Source: Caulobacter segnis (GTDB lineage: Bacteria; Pseudomonadota; Alphaproteobacteria; Caulobacterales; Caulobacteraceae). From it: a stretch of DNA of 64,000 bases. Of the stretch, positions 35,268-44,308 are shown one piece after another. The stretch lies in contig NZ_CP096040.1 in NCBI RefSeq assembly GCF_023935105.1, positions 5,375,001 through 5,439,000 on the forward strand. The letters run 5' to 3'. Below the pieces are notes generated by a model, which was given only the letters and a program-made list of their open reading frames with translations, did no database searches and was not told the DNA's origin. Each line of letters opens with the position of its first letter. The stretch's first letter is position 1. A program made the translations under genes and the position numbers.

Positions 35268-36344
35268 TTATCCATCCATCATCCGCCCCAGCACCCGGGC
35301 GGTATAGTCCACCAACGGAATGACTCGGGCGTAGTTCAACCGCGCCGGACCGATCACGCCGATCGCGCCCAGCACCTTCTGACGGCCCGTCATATAGGGC
35401 GCCGCGATCACCGAGGAACCCGAAAGCGAAAACAGGCGCGTTTCGGCCCCGATATAGATGCGAACGCCCTCGGCGTCGCGCACGTCGTCCAGGAGCCCGA
35501 TCAGTTGCCCCTTCTGCTCCAGGTCGTCGAACAGCTGGCGCACGCGATCGATGTCCTCGCGGGCCCGGGCGTCGGCCAGCAGGTTGGCCTGGCCGCGCAC
35601 GATCAGCGAGCGGGCGTCGCCCTCCCCGCCGCTCCAGGCCGCCAGGCCATCCTCGACCAAGCGCGCGGCGGTCTGGTTCAGCTGGCGGCGGGCGGCGTCC
35701 AGCTCGGCGTTCATCTCGCCGCGGGCCTCGCTCAGGGTGCGGCCGCGCAGGCGGGCGTTGAGGAAGTTGCTGGCCTCCTGCAGCGCCGAGGGCGTCACGC
35801 CCGGCGCCTGGCGCATCAGCCGGTTCTCGACCTGGCCGTCCTCGAACACCATGACCGCCAGCACCTGGCCGCCGCCCAGCGGCACGAACTCCACGTGCTT
35901 GACCCCGCCCTCGCGGACAGGGGTGACGACGATGCCCGCCCCGCCGGCCAGGCCGGAGAGCACGGCGCTGGCTTCCGCCAAGGCTTCCTCGAACGAGCGG
36001 CCCTTCACGGCCAGTCGCGCCTCGATGGCTTGCTTGTCGGCCTCGGCCACGTCGCCGACCTCCAGCAGGCCATCGACGAACATGCGCAGGCCCGCGTGGG
36101 TCGGCATCCGCCCGGCGCTGGTGTGCGGCGCGTCCAGCAGGCCCAGCTGCGCCAGATCCTGCATGGTGTTGCGGATCGAGGCGGGCGACAGGGCCAAGCC
36201 ACCCTTGGAGATGGTGCGCGACCCGACCGGCTCGCCCGTCTCCAGATACGACTCGACGACGCGGCGGAAAATGTCGCGGGCGCGGCCGTCCAGCTCGGTG
36301 AGGCCCGGCGTAGGCACGATCGGCCCCGGGAAGAGATGGGTCAT
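35268..36344 (-). CDS. hrcA: Heat-inducible transcription repressor HrcA
   Basis: The 358-residue repressor binds the CIRCE operator upstream of groESL and is kept active by GroE. The N-terminal winged helix (RDIFRRVVESYLETGEPVGS, then LSPASIRNTMQDLAQLGLLD) is followed by the dimerisation region and ends ARVLGRMMDG. Start ATG 36344 gives MTHLFPGPIVPT, as in Caulobacter HrcA; the frame continues upstream without support. It is followed by grpE. No CIRCE sequence was seen before hrcA itself. Confidence 0.97.
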   Translation of the reverse strand: MTHLFPGPIVPTPGLTELDGRARDIFRRVVESYLETGEPVGSRTISKGGLALSPASIRNTMQDLAQLGLLDAPHTSAGRMPTHAGLRMFVDGLLEVGDVAEADKQAIEARLAVKGRSFEEALAEASAVLSGLAGGAGIVVTPVREGGVKHVEFVPLGGGQVLAVMVFEDGQVENRLMRQAPGVTPSALQEASNFLNARLRGRTLSEARGEMNAELDAARRQLNQTAARLVEDGLAAWSGGEGDARSLIVRGQANLLADARAREDIDRVRQLFDDLEQKGQLIGLLDDVRDAEGVRIYIGAETRLFSLSGSSVIAAPYMTGRQKVLGAIGVIGPARLNYARVIPLVDYTARVLGRMMDG

Positions 36345-36487
36345 GCCATCTCGCCCCTGGGGGGAGCCCGCGAGGGCGTGTCGTTTGGGACCCGGTCGGC
36401 GAACAAAAGCAGGCGGCCTCATTCAAGTTCGGCTCTCAATAGGATAAGCGGCCCGTCACACGTATTCAAATGTCCCGGAGTTTCCGC

Positions 36488-37204
<717 letters not shown>

Positions 37205-37274
37205 CCTTTCCCCGGCTCTTGCCGGAACGGGGCGGCGGTCCCAGATTCCTATCCTGAAGGTTTAGGAGTTCCCG

Positions 37275-38252
37275 GTGACCACCCCGTTCGAAGGCCATGA
37301 AGTCGAAGCCCGCCTGCGTCCGTCGGCTGACGCCTATCGCTTCGACCTGGACCTGGCGCTGGCCTCGATGGTCGCGCTGGAGGCCCAGGTTCCGCCCGAC
37401 GCCTACACGGCCGACATTCTGGGGACCGAACGCGTCGGCAACGGCGTGGTCGTCGGCCCCGGCGGCCTCGTTTTGACCATGGCCTATCTGATCACCGAGG
37501 CCGAAGAGGTCGTGCTGACCCGCAACGACGGCCGCCGCGTGCCGGCCCACGTGCTCGGGCTGGACGCCCGCTCGGGCCTGGGCCTCGTCCAGGCGCTGGA
37601 GCCGCTGGACCTGCCGGTCATGACCATCGGCTCGGCCAAGAGGCTGGAGACCGGCGACGCGATCATCGCCGCCGGGGCCGGCGGCCGCGCTCACGCCGTG
37701 GCCGGCAAGGTCCTGGCTCGCATGCCGTTCGCCGGCTACTGGGAATATCTGCTGGACGATGCGATCATCGCCGGTCCCGCCCACCCGCACTGGAGCGGCG
37801 CGGCCCTGATCGGCCCCAAGGGCGACCTCGTGGGCCTGGGCTCGCTGACCCTGGAAGGCCGCGACCAGAACGGCGACGCCCGCCCGATCAACATGTTCGT
37901 GCCGGCCGAGCTGTTGCCGCCCATCCTGCACGACCTGGCTCGCGGCCAGGCCCCGCACCCGCCGCGGCCGTGGCTGGGCGTCTTCGCCCAGGAGATGGAG
38001 AACCACGTCGTCATCGTCGGCATCTCGCCCAAGGGTCCGGCCGCCCGCGCCGAGCTGAAGGCCGGCGACCTGATCCTGGCCGTCGACGGCCAGCCGGTCT
38101 CGGACCTCGCCGAGTTTTACGAAGCGATGTGGAGCCTGGGCGACGCCGGCGTCGGCGTGCCCCTGAAGATCCTGCGCGAAGGCGACGCGTTCGAGGTCGA
38201 GATCCGCTCGATGGACCGCGCCAGCCTGCTGAAGAAGCGGCGGCTGAATTGA
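37275..38252 (+). CDS. HtrA/DegP-like PDZ protein lacking the catalytic triad
   Basis: The 325-residue protein has a trypsin-like domain (about 25-210) and one PDZ domain (about 235-315; RPWLGVFAQEM, GPAARAELKAGDLILAVDGQ). The catalytic His motif TNAHVV is replaced by TMAYLI in GGLVLTMAYLITEAEEV. The Asp motif reads LDARSGLGLV, so the Asp position is Gly or absent. The Ser is kept only as HWSGAAL instead of GNSGGPL. It is probably a pseudoprotease that binds protein partners. No signal peptide is visible. GTG start at 37275 after GGAGTTCCC. Confidence 0.88.
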   Translation: MTTPFEGHEVEARLRPSADAYRFDLDLALASMVALEAQVPPDAYTADILGTERVGNGVVVGPGGLVLTMAYLITEAEEVVLTRNDGRRVPAHVLGLDARSGLGLVQALEPLDLPVMTIGSAKRLETGDAIIAAGAGGRAHAVAGKVLARMPFAGYWEYLLDDAIIAGPAHPHWSGAALIGPKGDLVGLGSLTLEGRDQNGDARPINMFVPAELLPPILHDLARGQAPHPPRPWLGVFAQEMENHVVIVGISPKGPAARAELKAGDLILAVDGQPVSDLAEFYEAMWSLGDAGVGVPLKILREGDAFEVEIRSMDRASLLKKRRLN

Positions 38253-38265
38253 CGCTCGATCCCCG

Positions 38266-39060
38266 ATGACAAAAGGCCCCTGGGACCAGCCCGACACCCC
38301 GCCGACATCCCTGCCCCGACCGGCCGCCGGGCCACCGGTTCCAAGCCATCGCGTGTGGCTGTGGCTGGGACTTCTGGTCGCCGTCGGCGTGCTGGTCGCA
38401 GCCTTGATCCGCGCCTATCCCGAGGCGATCCAGACCGGCCAGGACCAGGCCAACCTGTTCCTCAAGCTGAGCGTTGTGGTGCTGGTCTCGACGGCGCTGC
38501 TGCGCGGCCTGCAGGGCTCGCCGCGCCAGTACCTGAAATACGCGGCGATCTGGACAGGGGTCATCGCGGTGCTGGCCCTCGGCTACGCCTATCGCGCCGA
38601 ACTGTCGGGCGTCCCGCAGAAGCTGAAGCTGGCCTTCAACGTCGGCGCGCCCGTCGCGGTCGGCGAGCGGACCCTGGTCGTGCCCCAGGGCGAGGACGGC
38701 CACTACGTGGTCGACGGCATGGTCAACGACCAACGCGTGCGGTTCATCGTCGACACCGGCGCGACCGAGACCGTGCTGAGTCCCGCCGACGCTCGTCGGC
38801 TGGGCATTCCGGTCGATACGCTGAACTATGGCTACGAGTCCGAGACCGCCAACGGCAAGGGCTACAGCGCCGCCTACGACACTACCCGCTTGGAGGTCGG
38901 GTCGATCAGGCTCGAAGGTTTCCGGGTGATGGTCAACAAGGCCCCGATGAGCGGCTCACTGCTGGGCATGAGCTTCCTGAGCCGTCTGGACGCCTTCGAA
39001 TTCCGCGACCGTCAGATGATCCTGAAATGGCGCGAGGACGAGAAGGGCCGGGCCTACTAG
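38266..39060 (+). CDS. Membrane-anchored retropepsin-like aspartic protease (TIGR02281 clan AA)
   Basis: A 264-residue protein with about three N-terminal membrane segments (residues 30-52, 66-80 and 92-110) and a C-terminal single-lobe aspartic protease domain. The catalytic motif is FIVDTGATETVLS (Asp at about 163). The second conserved block is LLGMSFLSRLDAFEFRDRQM. In C. crescentus, PerP belongs to this family and cleaves the polarity factor PodJ; identity with PerP is not established here. It lies 13 bases after the HtrA-like pseudoprotease, probably in one operon. Confidence 0.9.
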   Translation: MTKGPWDQPDTPPTSLPRPAAGPPVPSHRVWLWLGLLVAVGVLVAALIRAYPEAIQTGQDQANLFLKLSVVVLVSTALLRGLQGSPRQYLKYAAIWTGVIAVLALGYAYRAELSGVPQKLKLAFNVGAPVAVGERTLVVPQGEDGHYVVDGMVNDQRVRFIVDTGATETVLSPADARRLGIPVDTLNYGYESETANGKGYSAAYDTTRLEVGSIRLEGFRVMVNKAPMSGSLLGMSFLSRLDAFEFRDRQMILKWREDEKGRAY

Positions 39061-39287
39061 TCCTCGTCGTCCGCGTCCGCCGGACCGTATTCGAACGTCA
39101 GCAGGTCACCGGGCTGGCACTGCAGTTCTCGGCACAGGGCGTCCAGGGTCGAGAACCGCACCGCCCTCGCCTTGCCGGTCTTCAGGATCGAGAGGTTGGC
39201 GATGGTCACGCCGACCCGGTCCGACAATTCGGTCAGCGACATCCGCCGTTCCAGCAGCACGCGGTCGAGGTTCACGCGGACGGGCAT
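39057..39287 (-). CDS. XRE-type helix-turn-helix regulator (YozG-like)
   Basis: A 76-residue single-domain regulator: VNLDRVLLERRMSLTELSDR, then VGVTIANLSILKTGKARAVR and STLDALCRELQCQPGDLLTF. This is the YozG/HTH_26 group, normally paired with a DUF2975 membrane protein, which is the gene immediately upstream (18 bases). The 3' end overlaps the convergent aspartic protease gene by 4 bases. Confidence 0.92.
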   Translation of the reverse strand: MPVRVNLDRVLLERRMSLTELSDRVGVTIANLSILKTGKARAVRFSTLDALCRELQCQPGDLLTFEYGPADADDED

Positions 39288-39304
39288 ACGGCGGTCGCTC
39301 CGGT

Positions 39305-39838
39305 TCAGATCGTGAGTTCGGCTTCGCGGCGAAGGCGCGCGCCCTCGCGGAAGACCTCGGCCAGGACGAAGACGACCAGCACCGAGAACCACGCGGTCAG
39401 GGTGAAGCTGTCGTCGATGACCTTGGCCTTGGGGGCCAGCCAACGGGCCATGCCCGAAAAGACGTAGCGGCCGACCTCCAGCCCGGCGAGCACCAGGCCG
39501 ATCAGGCGCAGGCGCACGACGTTGTCGGGATGGAAGGGGTCGCCGGCGGTGAGGGTGGCGAAGATCTTGCGCAGCCGCTCGACGATCACCATCCAGCCGC
39601 CCAGCAGCAGCGCCCAGGCCGCCAGGGCCCCGGCGAACAGCGCGCCGTTGCGGCTGACGGCCTCGACAGCGTCGCTAATCGGCAACATCGAGGCCAGGAG
39701 TTCGGGATTGAAGCTGAACAGCAGGGCGACCAGCGTGAACAGCGACAGCAGGCTGACGAAGATCCATAGCCCGACGTAGATCACGTCGAGGATGATCTTC
39801 AGGAAACTCGAAACGGAGCCGGGCCCCAAGGCGCGCAT
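39305..39838 (-). CDS. DUF2975 membrane protein
   Basis: A 177-residue protein with four predicted membrane helices (about 12-42, 66-84, 108-128 and 145-165). The cytoplasmic loop IVERLRKIFATLTAGDPFHP plus DNVVRLRLIG matches the DUF2975 signature. It is encoded just upstream of its usual XRE-type partner, and both are on one transcript. The pair may form a membrane-sensing switch; no function is established. GGGGAG precedes ATG 39838. Confidence 0.9.
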   Translation of the reverse strand: MRALGPGSVSSFLKIILDVIYVGLWIFVSLLSLFTLVALLFSFNPELLASMLPISDAVEAVSRNGALFAGALAAWALLLGGWMVIVERLRKIFATLTAGDPFHPDNVVRLRLIGLVLAGLEVGRYVFSGMARWLAPKAKVIDDSFTLTAWFSVLVVFVLAEVFREGARLRREAELTI

Positions 39839-39942
39839 GGCTGCTCCCCAACAGCGACGCTCAAATGCCTCGCGTGGCGAGGAGACGTCAAAAGCTAGGG
39901 CTTGGAAACCCCGGTGATCTCTCGTGAACCCTCGTCCGGCGC

Positions 39943-40083
39943 CTAGAGCGTCCGCACCACGAACGCCACGGCCGACACCGGCACGGCCACGATGAGCGCG
40001 GCGGTGATCACGGTCATGACGACTTTGTCGGCGATGCGGAACAGGCGGGCGGAGGACATCTTGTTTTCCAGTTTGAGAGACAT
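39943..40083 (-). CDS. Small single-pass membrane protein
   Basis: A short gene encoding up to 46 residues (MSLKLENKMSSARLFRIADK, then one hydrophobic helix VVMTVITAALIVAVPVSAVA and a short tail). ATG at 40083 lacks a ribosome binding site; the in-frame ATG at 40059 has TGGAAA upstream and gives 38 residues. The layout supports a small inner-membrane protein. No family recognised. Confidence 0.5.
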   Translation of the reverse strand: MSLKLENKMSSARLFRIADKVVMTVITAALIVAVPVSAVAFVVRTL

Positions 40084-40309
40084 GGCCCGGGCCGATCCAT
40101 TCGGCCCTCGCCATGGATCAACAAATAGGACCCGCTTTGCGTTCCGCCAACCTCGATTATCGAAAAACGATATTAAACTACCGTAATGATGCGGACGGGC
40201 AAACGACAGTTGCCGTAAGGTCACACCGCCCGCACGGCATCGCTCCGCGCCAAACGCCGCGCATCGCGTTAAAGGAGCCTCGACGCACGCATTGCCAACG
40301 GAGTGAACG

Positions 40310-40912
40310 ATGCCGCTGACGCTTGAAAAGGGCGCGAAGCTCGTGGCCGCGACCCACAATCCGGGCAAGGTGCCCGAGATCGCCGCCCTGCTGGACGGCC
40401 GCTTCGAGATCGTCACCGCCGGCCAGTTGGGCCTGCCCGAGCCGGAGGAGACGGAAAGCACCTTCGTCGGCAACGCCCTCCTGAAGGCTCGCCACGCCGC
40501 CGACCTTTCCGGCCTCCCCGCCCTGGCCGACGACTCCGGTCTGTCGGTCAAGGCGCTGGACGGCGCGCCGGGGATCTACTCGGCGCGTTGGGCCGGTCCC
40601 GGCAAGGACTTCGCCATGGCCATGGACAAGGTCGCCGAGCGGATCGAGGCGACGGGGACCGAGGACTACGCGGCCTGGTTCACCTCCGCCCTGGCCGTGG
40701 CCTGGCCGAACGGCCCGGCCGTGGTGGTCGAGGGCCGCGTCGATGGGAGCCTGGTGTTCCCGGGTCGCGGGACCCGCGGCTTCGGCTACGATCCGGTCTT
40801 CATCCCCGCAGGCGAGAGCCTGACATTCGGCGAGATGGAACCCACCGCCAAGGACGCCATGAGCCATCGCGCCCGCGCCTTCGCCAAGCTGAAGGCGGCG
40901 CTGTTTGACTGA
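40310..40912 (+). CDS. rdgB: XTP/dITP pyrophosphatase (RdgB/HAM1)
   Basis: The 200-residue enzyme removes non-canonical purine triphosphates (ITP, dITP, XTP) from the nucleotide pool. The substrate loop is VAATHNPGKVPEI, catalytic metal residues lie in PALADDSGLSVKALDGAPGI plus YSARWAG, and the base-recognition segment is GFGYDPVFIP with AMSHRARAF. GGAG lies seven bases upstream of ATG 40310. Its 3' end overlaps hemW by 8 bases. Confidence 0.97.
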   Translation: MPLTLEKGAKLVAATHNPGKVPEIAALLDGRFEIVTAGQLGLPEPEETESTFVGNALLKARHAADLSGLPALADDSGLSVKALDGAPGIYSARWAGPGKDFAMAMDKVAERIEATGTEDYAAWFTSALAVAWPNGPAVVVEGRVDGSLVFPGRGTRGFGYDPVFIPAGESLTFGEMEPTAKDAMSHRARAFAKLKAALFD

Positions 40913-42095
40913 TCCCCGCGCGGGCCACCCTCATCGACCTGACGAGGGCCTGGGCGTCTATGTCCACTGGCCCTATTGCGCGCGCATCTGCCCCTATTGC
41001 GACTTCAACGTCGTCCGCGACCGAGGCCGCACCGACGAGCAGCAGGCCCTGGCCGACGCCATCGTCGCCGACCTGGTCGCCCAGCGCGCCCTGACCGGCG
41101 ACCAGCCTCTGCTGTCGATCTTCTTCGGCGGCGGCACGCCCTCGCTGATGGATCCGGCCCAGGTCGCCCGGGTGATCGACACCGCCAAGGTCCTGTGGCG
41201 GCCGACCCCCGACCTGGAGATCAGCCTGGAGGCCAACCCGACCGACGCCGAGGCCGACCGCTTCGCGGCCCTGGCCGACGCCGGGGTCCAGCGGCTGTCG
41301 CTGGGGGTTCAGGCCCTGGACGACGCCGCGCTGAAGGCGCTGGGCCGCAACCACGACGCCGGCGCGGCGCGGCGGGCGATCGCGGCCGCGACGCGGGCCT
41401 TCCCGCGCCTGTCGATCGACCTGATCTACGCCCGTCCGGGCCAGACCGACGCCGCCTGGCGCGCCGAGCTTTCCGAAGCTATCGCCCTAGGCCCCGAGCA
41501 CGTCTCGCCCTATCAGCTGACCATCGAGCATGGCACGGCCTTCGATCGGGCGGTGGGGCGCGGGACCTTGGTCGTGCCCGACGAGGACCTGGCCGCGACC
41601 CTGTTCGAGACGACGCAGGAGATCCTCGAGGCCGCCGGCTTCGACGCCTACGAGGTCTCCAACCATGCGCGGGGCGAGGCCGCCCGCTCGCGACACAATC
41701 TGGTCTACTGGCGTGGTCGCGACTATGTCGGCGTCGGCCCCGGCGCGCACGGACGCCTGACCCTGCCCGCCAATCCTGGTTTGGGGGGGCGCGCGGCGAC
41801 CATCGCCCACCGCGCCATCAAGACCTATGTCGCCGCCGTGGCCGACACGGGCGTCGGCTTCGAGCGCGAGATCCTCGCCGCCGAAGAGGCCGCCGAGGAG
41901 CGCCTGGTTCTGGGCCTGCGAATCGACGAGGGGGTCGGTTTCGACGAAATGGCCCCCCTGGGCCTCTCGCCGTCCCTGCCCAAGGTCCGCGATCTGGTGG
42001 AGGCCGGCCTGCTGGCCGACGACTCCAATCGATTGCGCGCCACTCGGACGGGTCGCCTCGTTCTGGACCGGCTGACAGGAACGCTCGCGACCTGA
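40905..42095 (+). CDS. hemW: Radical SAM heme chaperone HemW
   Basis: A 396-residue protein with the radical SAM cluster motif CARICPYC at about residues 25-32 inside GLGVYVHWPYCARICPYCDF. The HemW-specific features are FFGGGTPSLM, the SLEANPTDAE block and the C-terminal HemN_C domain. These proteins bind and deliver heme rather than oxidise coproporphyrinogen. The start is TTG at 40905, overlapping rdgB, so translation is probably coupled to it. Confidence 0.94.
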   Translation: MTDPRAGHPHRPDEGLGVYVHWPYCARICPYCDFNVVRDRGRTDEQQALADAIVADLVAQRALTGDQPLLSIFFGGGTPSLMDPAQVARVIDTAKVLWRPTPDLEISLEANPTDAEADRFAALADAGVQRLSLGVQALDDAALKALGRNHDAGAARRAIAAATRAFPRLSIDLIYARPGQTDAAWRAELSEAIALGPEHVSPYQLTIEHGTAFDRAVGRGTLVVPDEDLAATLFETTQEILEAAGFDAYEVSNHARGEAARSRHNLVYWRGRDYVGVGPGAHGRLTLPANPGLGGRAATIAHRAIKTYVAAVADTGVGFEREILAAEEAAEERLVLGLRIDEGVGFDEMAPLGLSPSLPKVRDLVEAGLLADDSNRLRATRTGRLVLDRLTGTLAT

Positions 42096-42131
42096 TATGC
42101 CTTCTCCGCGAGCACAAGGGACATCCATACG

Positions 42132-43004
42132 TTGAGCCGTCAGCTTCCCCCGCCAGCCCTGTCGGACGCGCCCTTGGCGCCCGGCCTCTATCTGGTGGCG
42201 ACGCCGATCGGCAACCTGCGCGACATCACCCTGCGGGCGCTGGACGTGCTGGCCGGCTGCGACGTGCTGCTGGCCGAGGACACCCGCGTCACCGGCAAGC
42301 TGCTCTCGGCCTACGGGATCCGCACCCGGCTGGAACGCCACGACGAGCACGTGGCCGAACGGGCGATCCCCGGCATTCTGGAACGGCTGGAGGCCGGCGA
42401 GCGCGTGGCCCTGGTTTCGGACGCCGGCACCCCCATGGTGTCCGACCCCGGCTATCGTCTGGCGCGCGAGGCGATCGCGGCCGGCCATCCGGTGATCCCG
42501 ATCCCCGGCGCTTCTGCCGCTCTCGCGGCGCTCACCCTGGCGGGCCTCCCCACCGACCGCTTCCTGTTCGCCGGGTTCCCGCCGCCCAAGAGCGCCGCCC
42601 GCCGGACCTTCCTGGAAGAGTTCGCCAACACCCGCGCCACCCTGATCTTCTACGAAGGCGCTTCGCGGGTCGCCGACTGCCTGGCGGACATGGCCGTCGT
42701 GTTCGGCGGCGACCGGCAGGCGGCGGTGTGCCGTGAACTGACCAAGCTCTACGAGACCTGCGTGCGCGGCCCGCTGGACGCGCTGGCCGCCGACCCGCGC
42801 TTCGAGGCCCCCAAGGGCGAGATCGTCATCCTGGTGGGTCCCGGCGCGGAGAAGGTCGCCAGCGCCGACGACGCCGAGGCCGCCCTGCGCGAGGCCATGG
42901 CCCGCCTGCCCCTCGGCGAAGCCGCCTCCGAGGTCGCCAAGGCCCTGGGCCTGTCGCGCAAGGACCTCTATCGCCAGGCCCTGGCCTTGAAGGAGCGGAC
43001 CTGA
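42132..43004 (+). CDS. rsmI: 16S rRNA (cytidine-1402-2'-O)-methyltransferase RsmI
   Basis: A 290-residue tetrapyrrole-methylase-fold enzyme that 2'-O-methylates C1402 of 16S rRNA. Signature segments are LYLVATPIGNLRDITLRALD, LLAEDTRVTGKLLSAYGI, ALVSDAGTPMVSDPGYRL and the SAM-site IPIPGASAALAALTLAG. The start is TTG at 42132. Its TGA overlaps the ATG of yraN (TGATG), coupling the two. Confidence 0.96.
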   Translation: MSRQLPPPALSDAPLAPGLYLVATPIGNLRDITLRALDVLAGCDVLLAEDTRVTGKLLSAYGIRTRLERHDEHVAERAIPGILERLEAGERVALVSDAGTPMVSDPGYRLAREAIAAGHPVIPIPGASAALAALTLAGLPTDRFLFAGFPPPKSAARRTFLEEFANTRATLIFYEGASRVADCLADMAVVFGGDRQAAVCRELTKLYETCVRGPLDALAADPRFEAPKGEIVILVGPGAEKVASADDAEAALREAMARLPLGEAASEVAKALGLSRKDLYRQALALKERT

Positions 43005-43402
43005 TGGTCGCCGGCGTCCGTCAAGCGCGCGGCGCCGAGGCGCGCAAGCTGGGACGCCGCGCCGAGGTGCTGGCGGCGCTGTGGCTGATGGCCAAGGGCT
43101 ATCGGATCCTGGGCTTCCGCCTGGCCACGCCGCTGGGCGAAATCGACCTGCTGGCGCAACGCGGCAAGGTGATGGCCGTTGTGGAAGTCAAGCAACGAAC
43201 CACGATCGAGGACGCCCTGGACGCCGTGACGCCGACCCAGCGTGACCGCCTGCATCGCGCCGCCGCCCATCTGGGCGCGCATCGCGCCGGGCTGCGCGAC
43301 CTGATCGTCCGCCTGGACCTGATCGCCCTGGCGCCCGGCCGCGCGCCGCGCCACCTGCCAAACGCCTGGCCGGATGGCTTCATGACGGGAGGCCCGGCAT
43401 GA
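43004..43402 (+). CDS. YraN family protein (UPF0102, endonuclease-like)
   Basis: A 132-residue protein with a restriction-endonuclease-like core: RRAEVLAALWLMAKGYRILG, then GEIDLLAQRGKVMAVVEVKQ containing the E/D...ExK pattern. Substrate is unknown. Placement right after rsmI is the conserved order in many proteobacteria. It overlaps rsmI by 1 base and the next gene by 4. Confidence 0.93.
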   Translation: MVAGVRQARGAEARKLGRRAEVLAALWLMAKGYRILGFRLATPLGEIDLLAQRGKVMAVVEVKQRTTIEDALDAVTPTQRDRLHRAAAHLGAHRAGLRDLIVRLDLIALAPGRAPRHLPNAWPDGFMTGGPA

Positions 43403-44214
43403 CGCGCGACGAGGCCGAGGACATCCTGACCCGGGCCGGCGAAGGTCCCGACGAGACCTTCCCGTTGTTCGAGGCCGCCTTGGCCTGCGCCATCCACGAC
43501 GATCCCGGCCGCGACGCCACGCCGGCCATCGACCTGGCCCGCGACGCGGTCGAGCGTCTGCGCCGCCGCGCCGAGACCGAGTCGCCCGAGGAAGCCGTGG
43601 CCGAGACCCTGGCCGGCGACCTGCGGCTGACCGGCGACGTCCTGACCTACGATCATCCCGACAACGCCGACGTCATCGCCATCGCCGATCGCCGCAAGGG
43701 CCTGCCGGTGGCGCTGGGCGTCTTCTACCTGCACGCCGCCCGCCAGGTGGGGCTGGAGCTGTTCGGCGTCGACTTCCCCGGTCACTTCCTGCTGCGCATC
43801 GAGACCGAAGAAGGCCCCCTGGCCCTGGATCCATTCAGCGAAGGCCGGGTGGTGCTGCCGTCCGAGCTCTCGCGCCGAGCCCTGCGCACCGGCCTGATGC
43901 CCGACGTCGCCTCGCGGCTGGAGTTGCTGATGGCCCCGATCTCGGATCGCGCCGTGCTGATCCGCCTGCAGAACAACATCTTCGCCCGCGCCCAGCAGGC
44001 CAAGGACTGGCCACGCGCCGAGCGCTCGGCCCTGCGCCGCGCCCTGCTCAATCCCGCCGACCACCGCCCATGGCTGGACGTCGCCGCCGCCCGCGAGGGC
44101 CAGGGGGCCTTGGCGGGGGCTCTGCAGGCCCTCTCCCGCGCCCAGATCCTGGACGGCGGCGCGGCGATCGCCGCCAGAGCCGCACGCGAACGCATGCGGC
44201 TCAGACTCAACTAG
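43399..44214 (+). CDS. SirB1-family transglutaminase-like/TPR protein
   Basis: A 271-residue protein with a transglutaminase-like core (DVIAIADRRKGLPVALGVFY, VDFPGHFLLRIETE, LALDPFSEGRVV). The usual catalytic Cys is not present, so it may not be an enzyme. A TPR-like C-terminal half follows (LIRLQNNIFARAQQAKDWPR). It overlaps yraN by 4 bases. The last codons are repeated after the stop (see repeat at 44181-44256). Confidence 0.88.
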   Translation: MTRDEAEDILTRAGEGPDETFPLFEAALACAIHDDPGRDATPAIDLARDAVERLRRRAETESPEEAVAETLAGDLRLTGDVLTYDHPDNADVIAIADRRKGLPVALGVFYLHAARQVGLELFGVDFPGHFLLRIETEEGPLALDPFSEGRVVLPSELSRRALRTGLMPDVASRLELLMAPISDRAVLIRLQNNIFARAQQAKDWPRAERSALRRALLNPADHRPWLDVAAAREGQGALAGALQALSRAQILDGGAAIAARAARERMRLRLN

Positions 44215-44256
44215 GTAGGGGCGCCGCGCGAGCGGATGCGGCTCAGGCTGAACTAG
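44181..44256 (+). repeat. Imperfect direct repeat of the SirB1-like gene 3' end
   Basis: Two 34-bp copies (44181-44214 and 44223-44256) differ at seven positions and are 42 bp apart, a multiple of three. Each ends in a codon run for RERMRLRLN or a close form plus TAG. The second copy is therefore in the same frame after the stop codon, as expected from a short tandem duplication with an early stop. Confidence 0.8.
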
Positions 44257-44308
44257 CGTTCCGGACAAAACGGCTTAACTAGGCTCCATACAAAGCCCAG
44301 GAGCCCCC

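Noticed and set aside
36345..36487. Heat-shock sigma-32 promoter or CIRCE element before hrcA
   Set aside because: A CTTGAA is present on the minus strand, but no matching -10 and no CIRCE inverted repeat were found.
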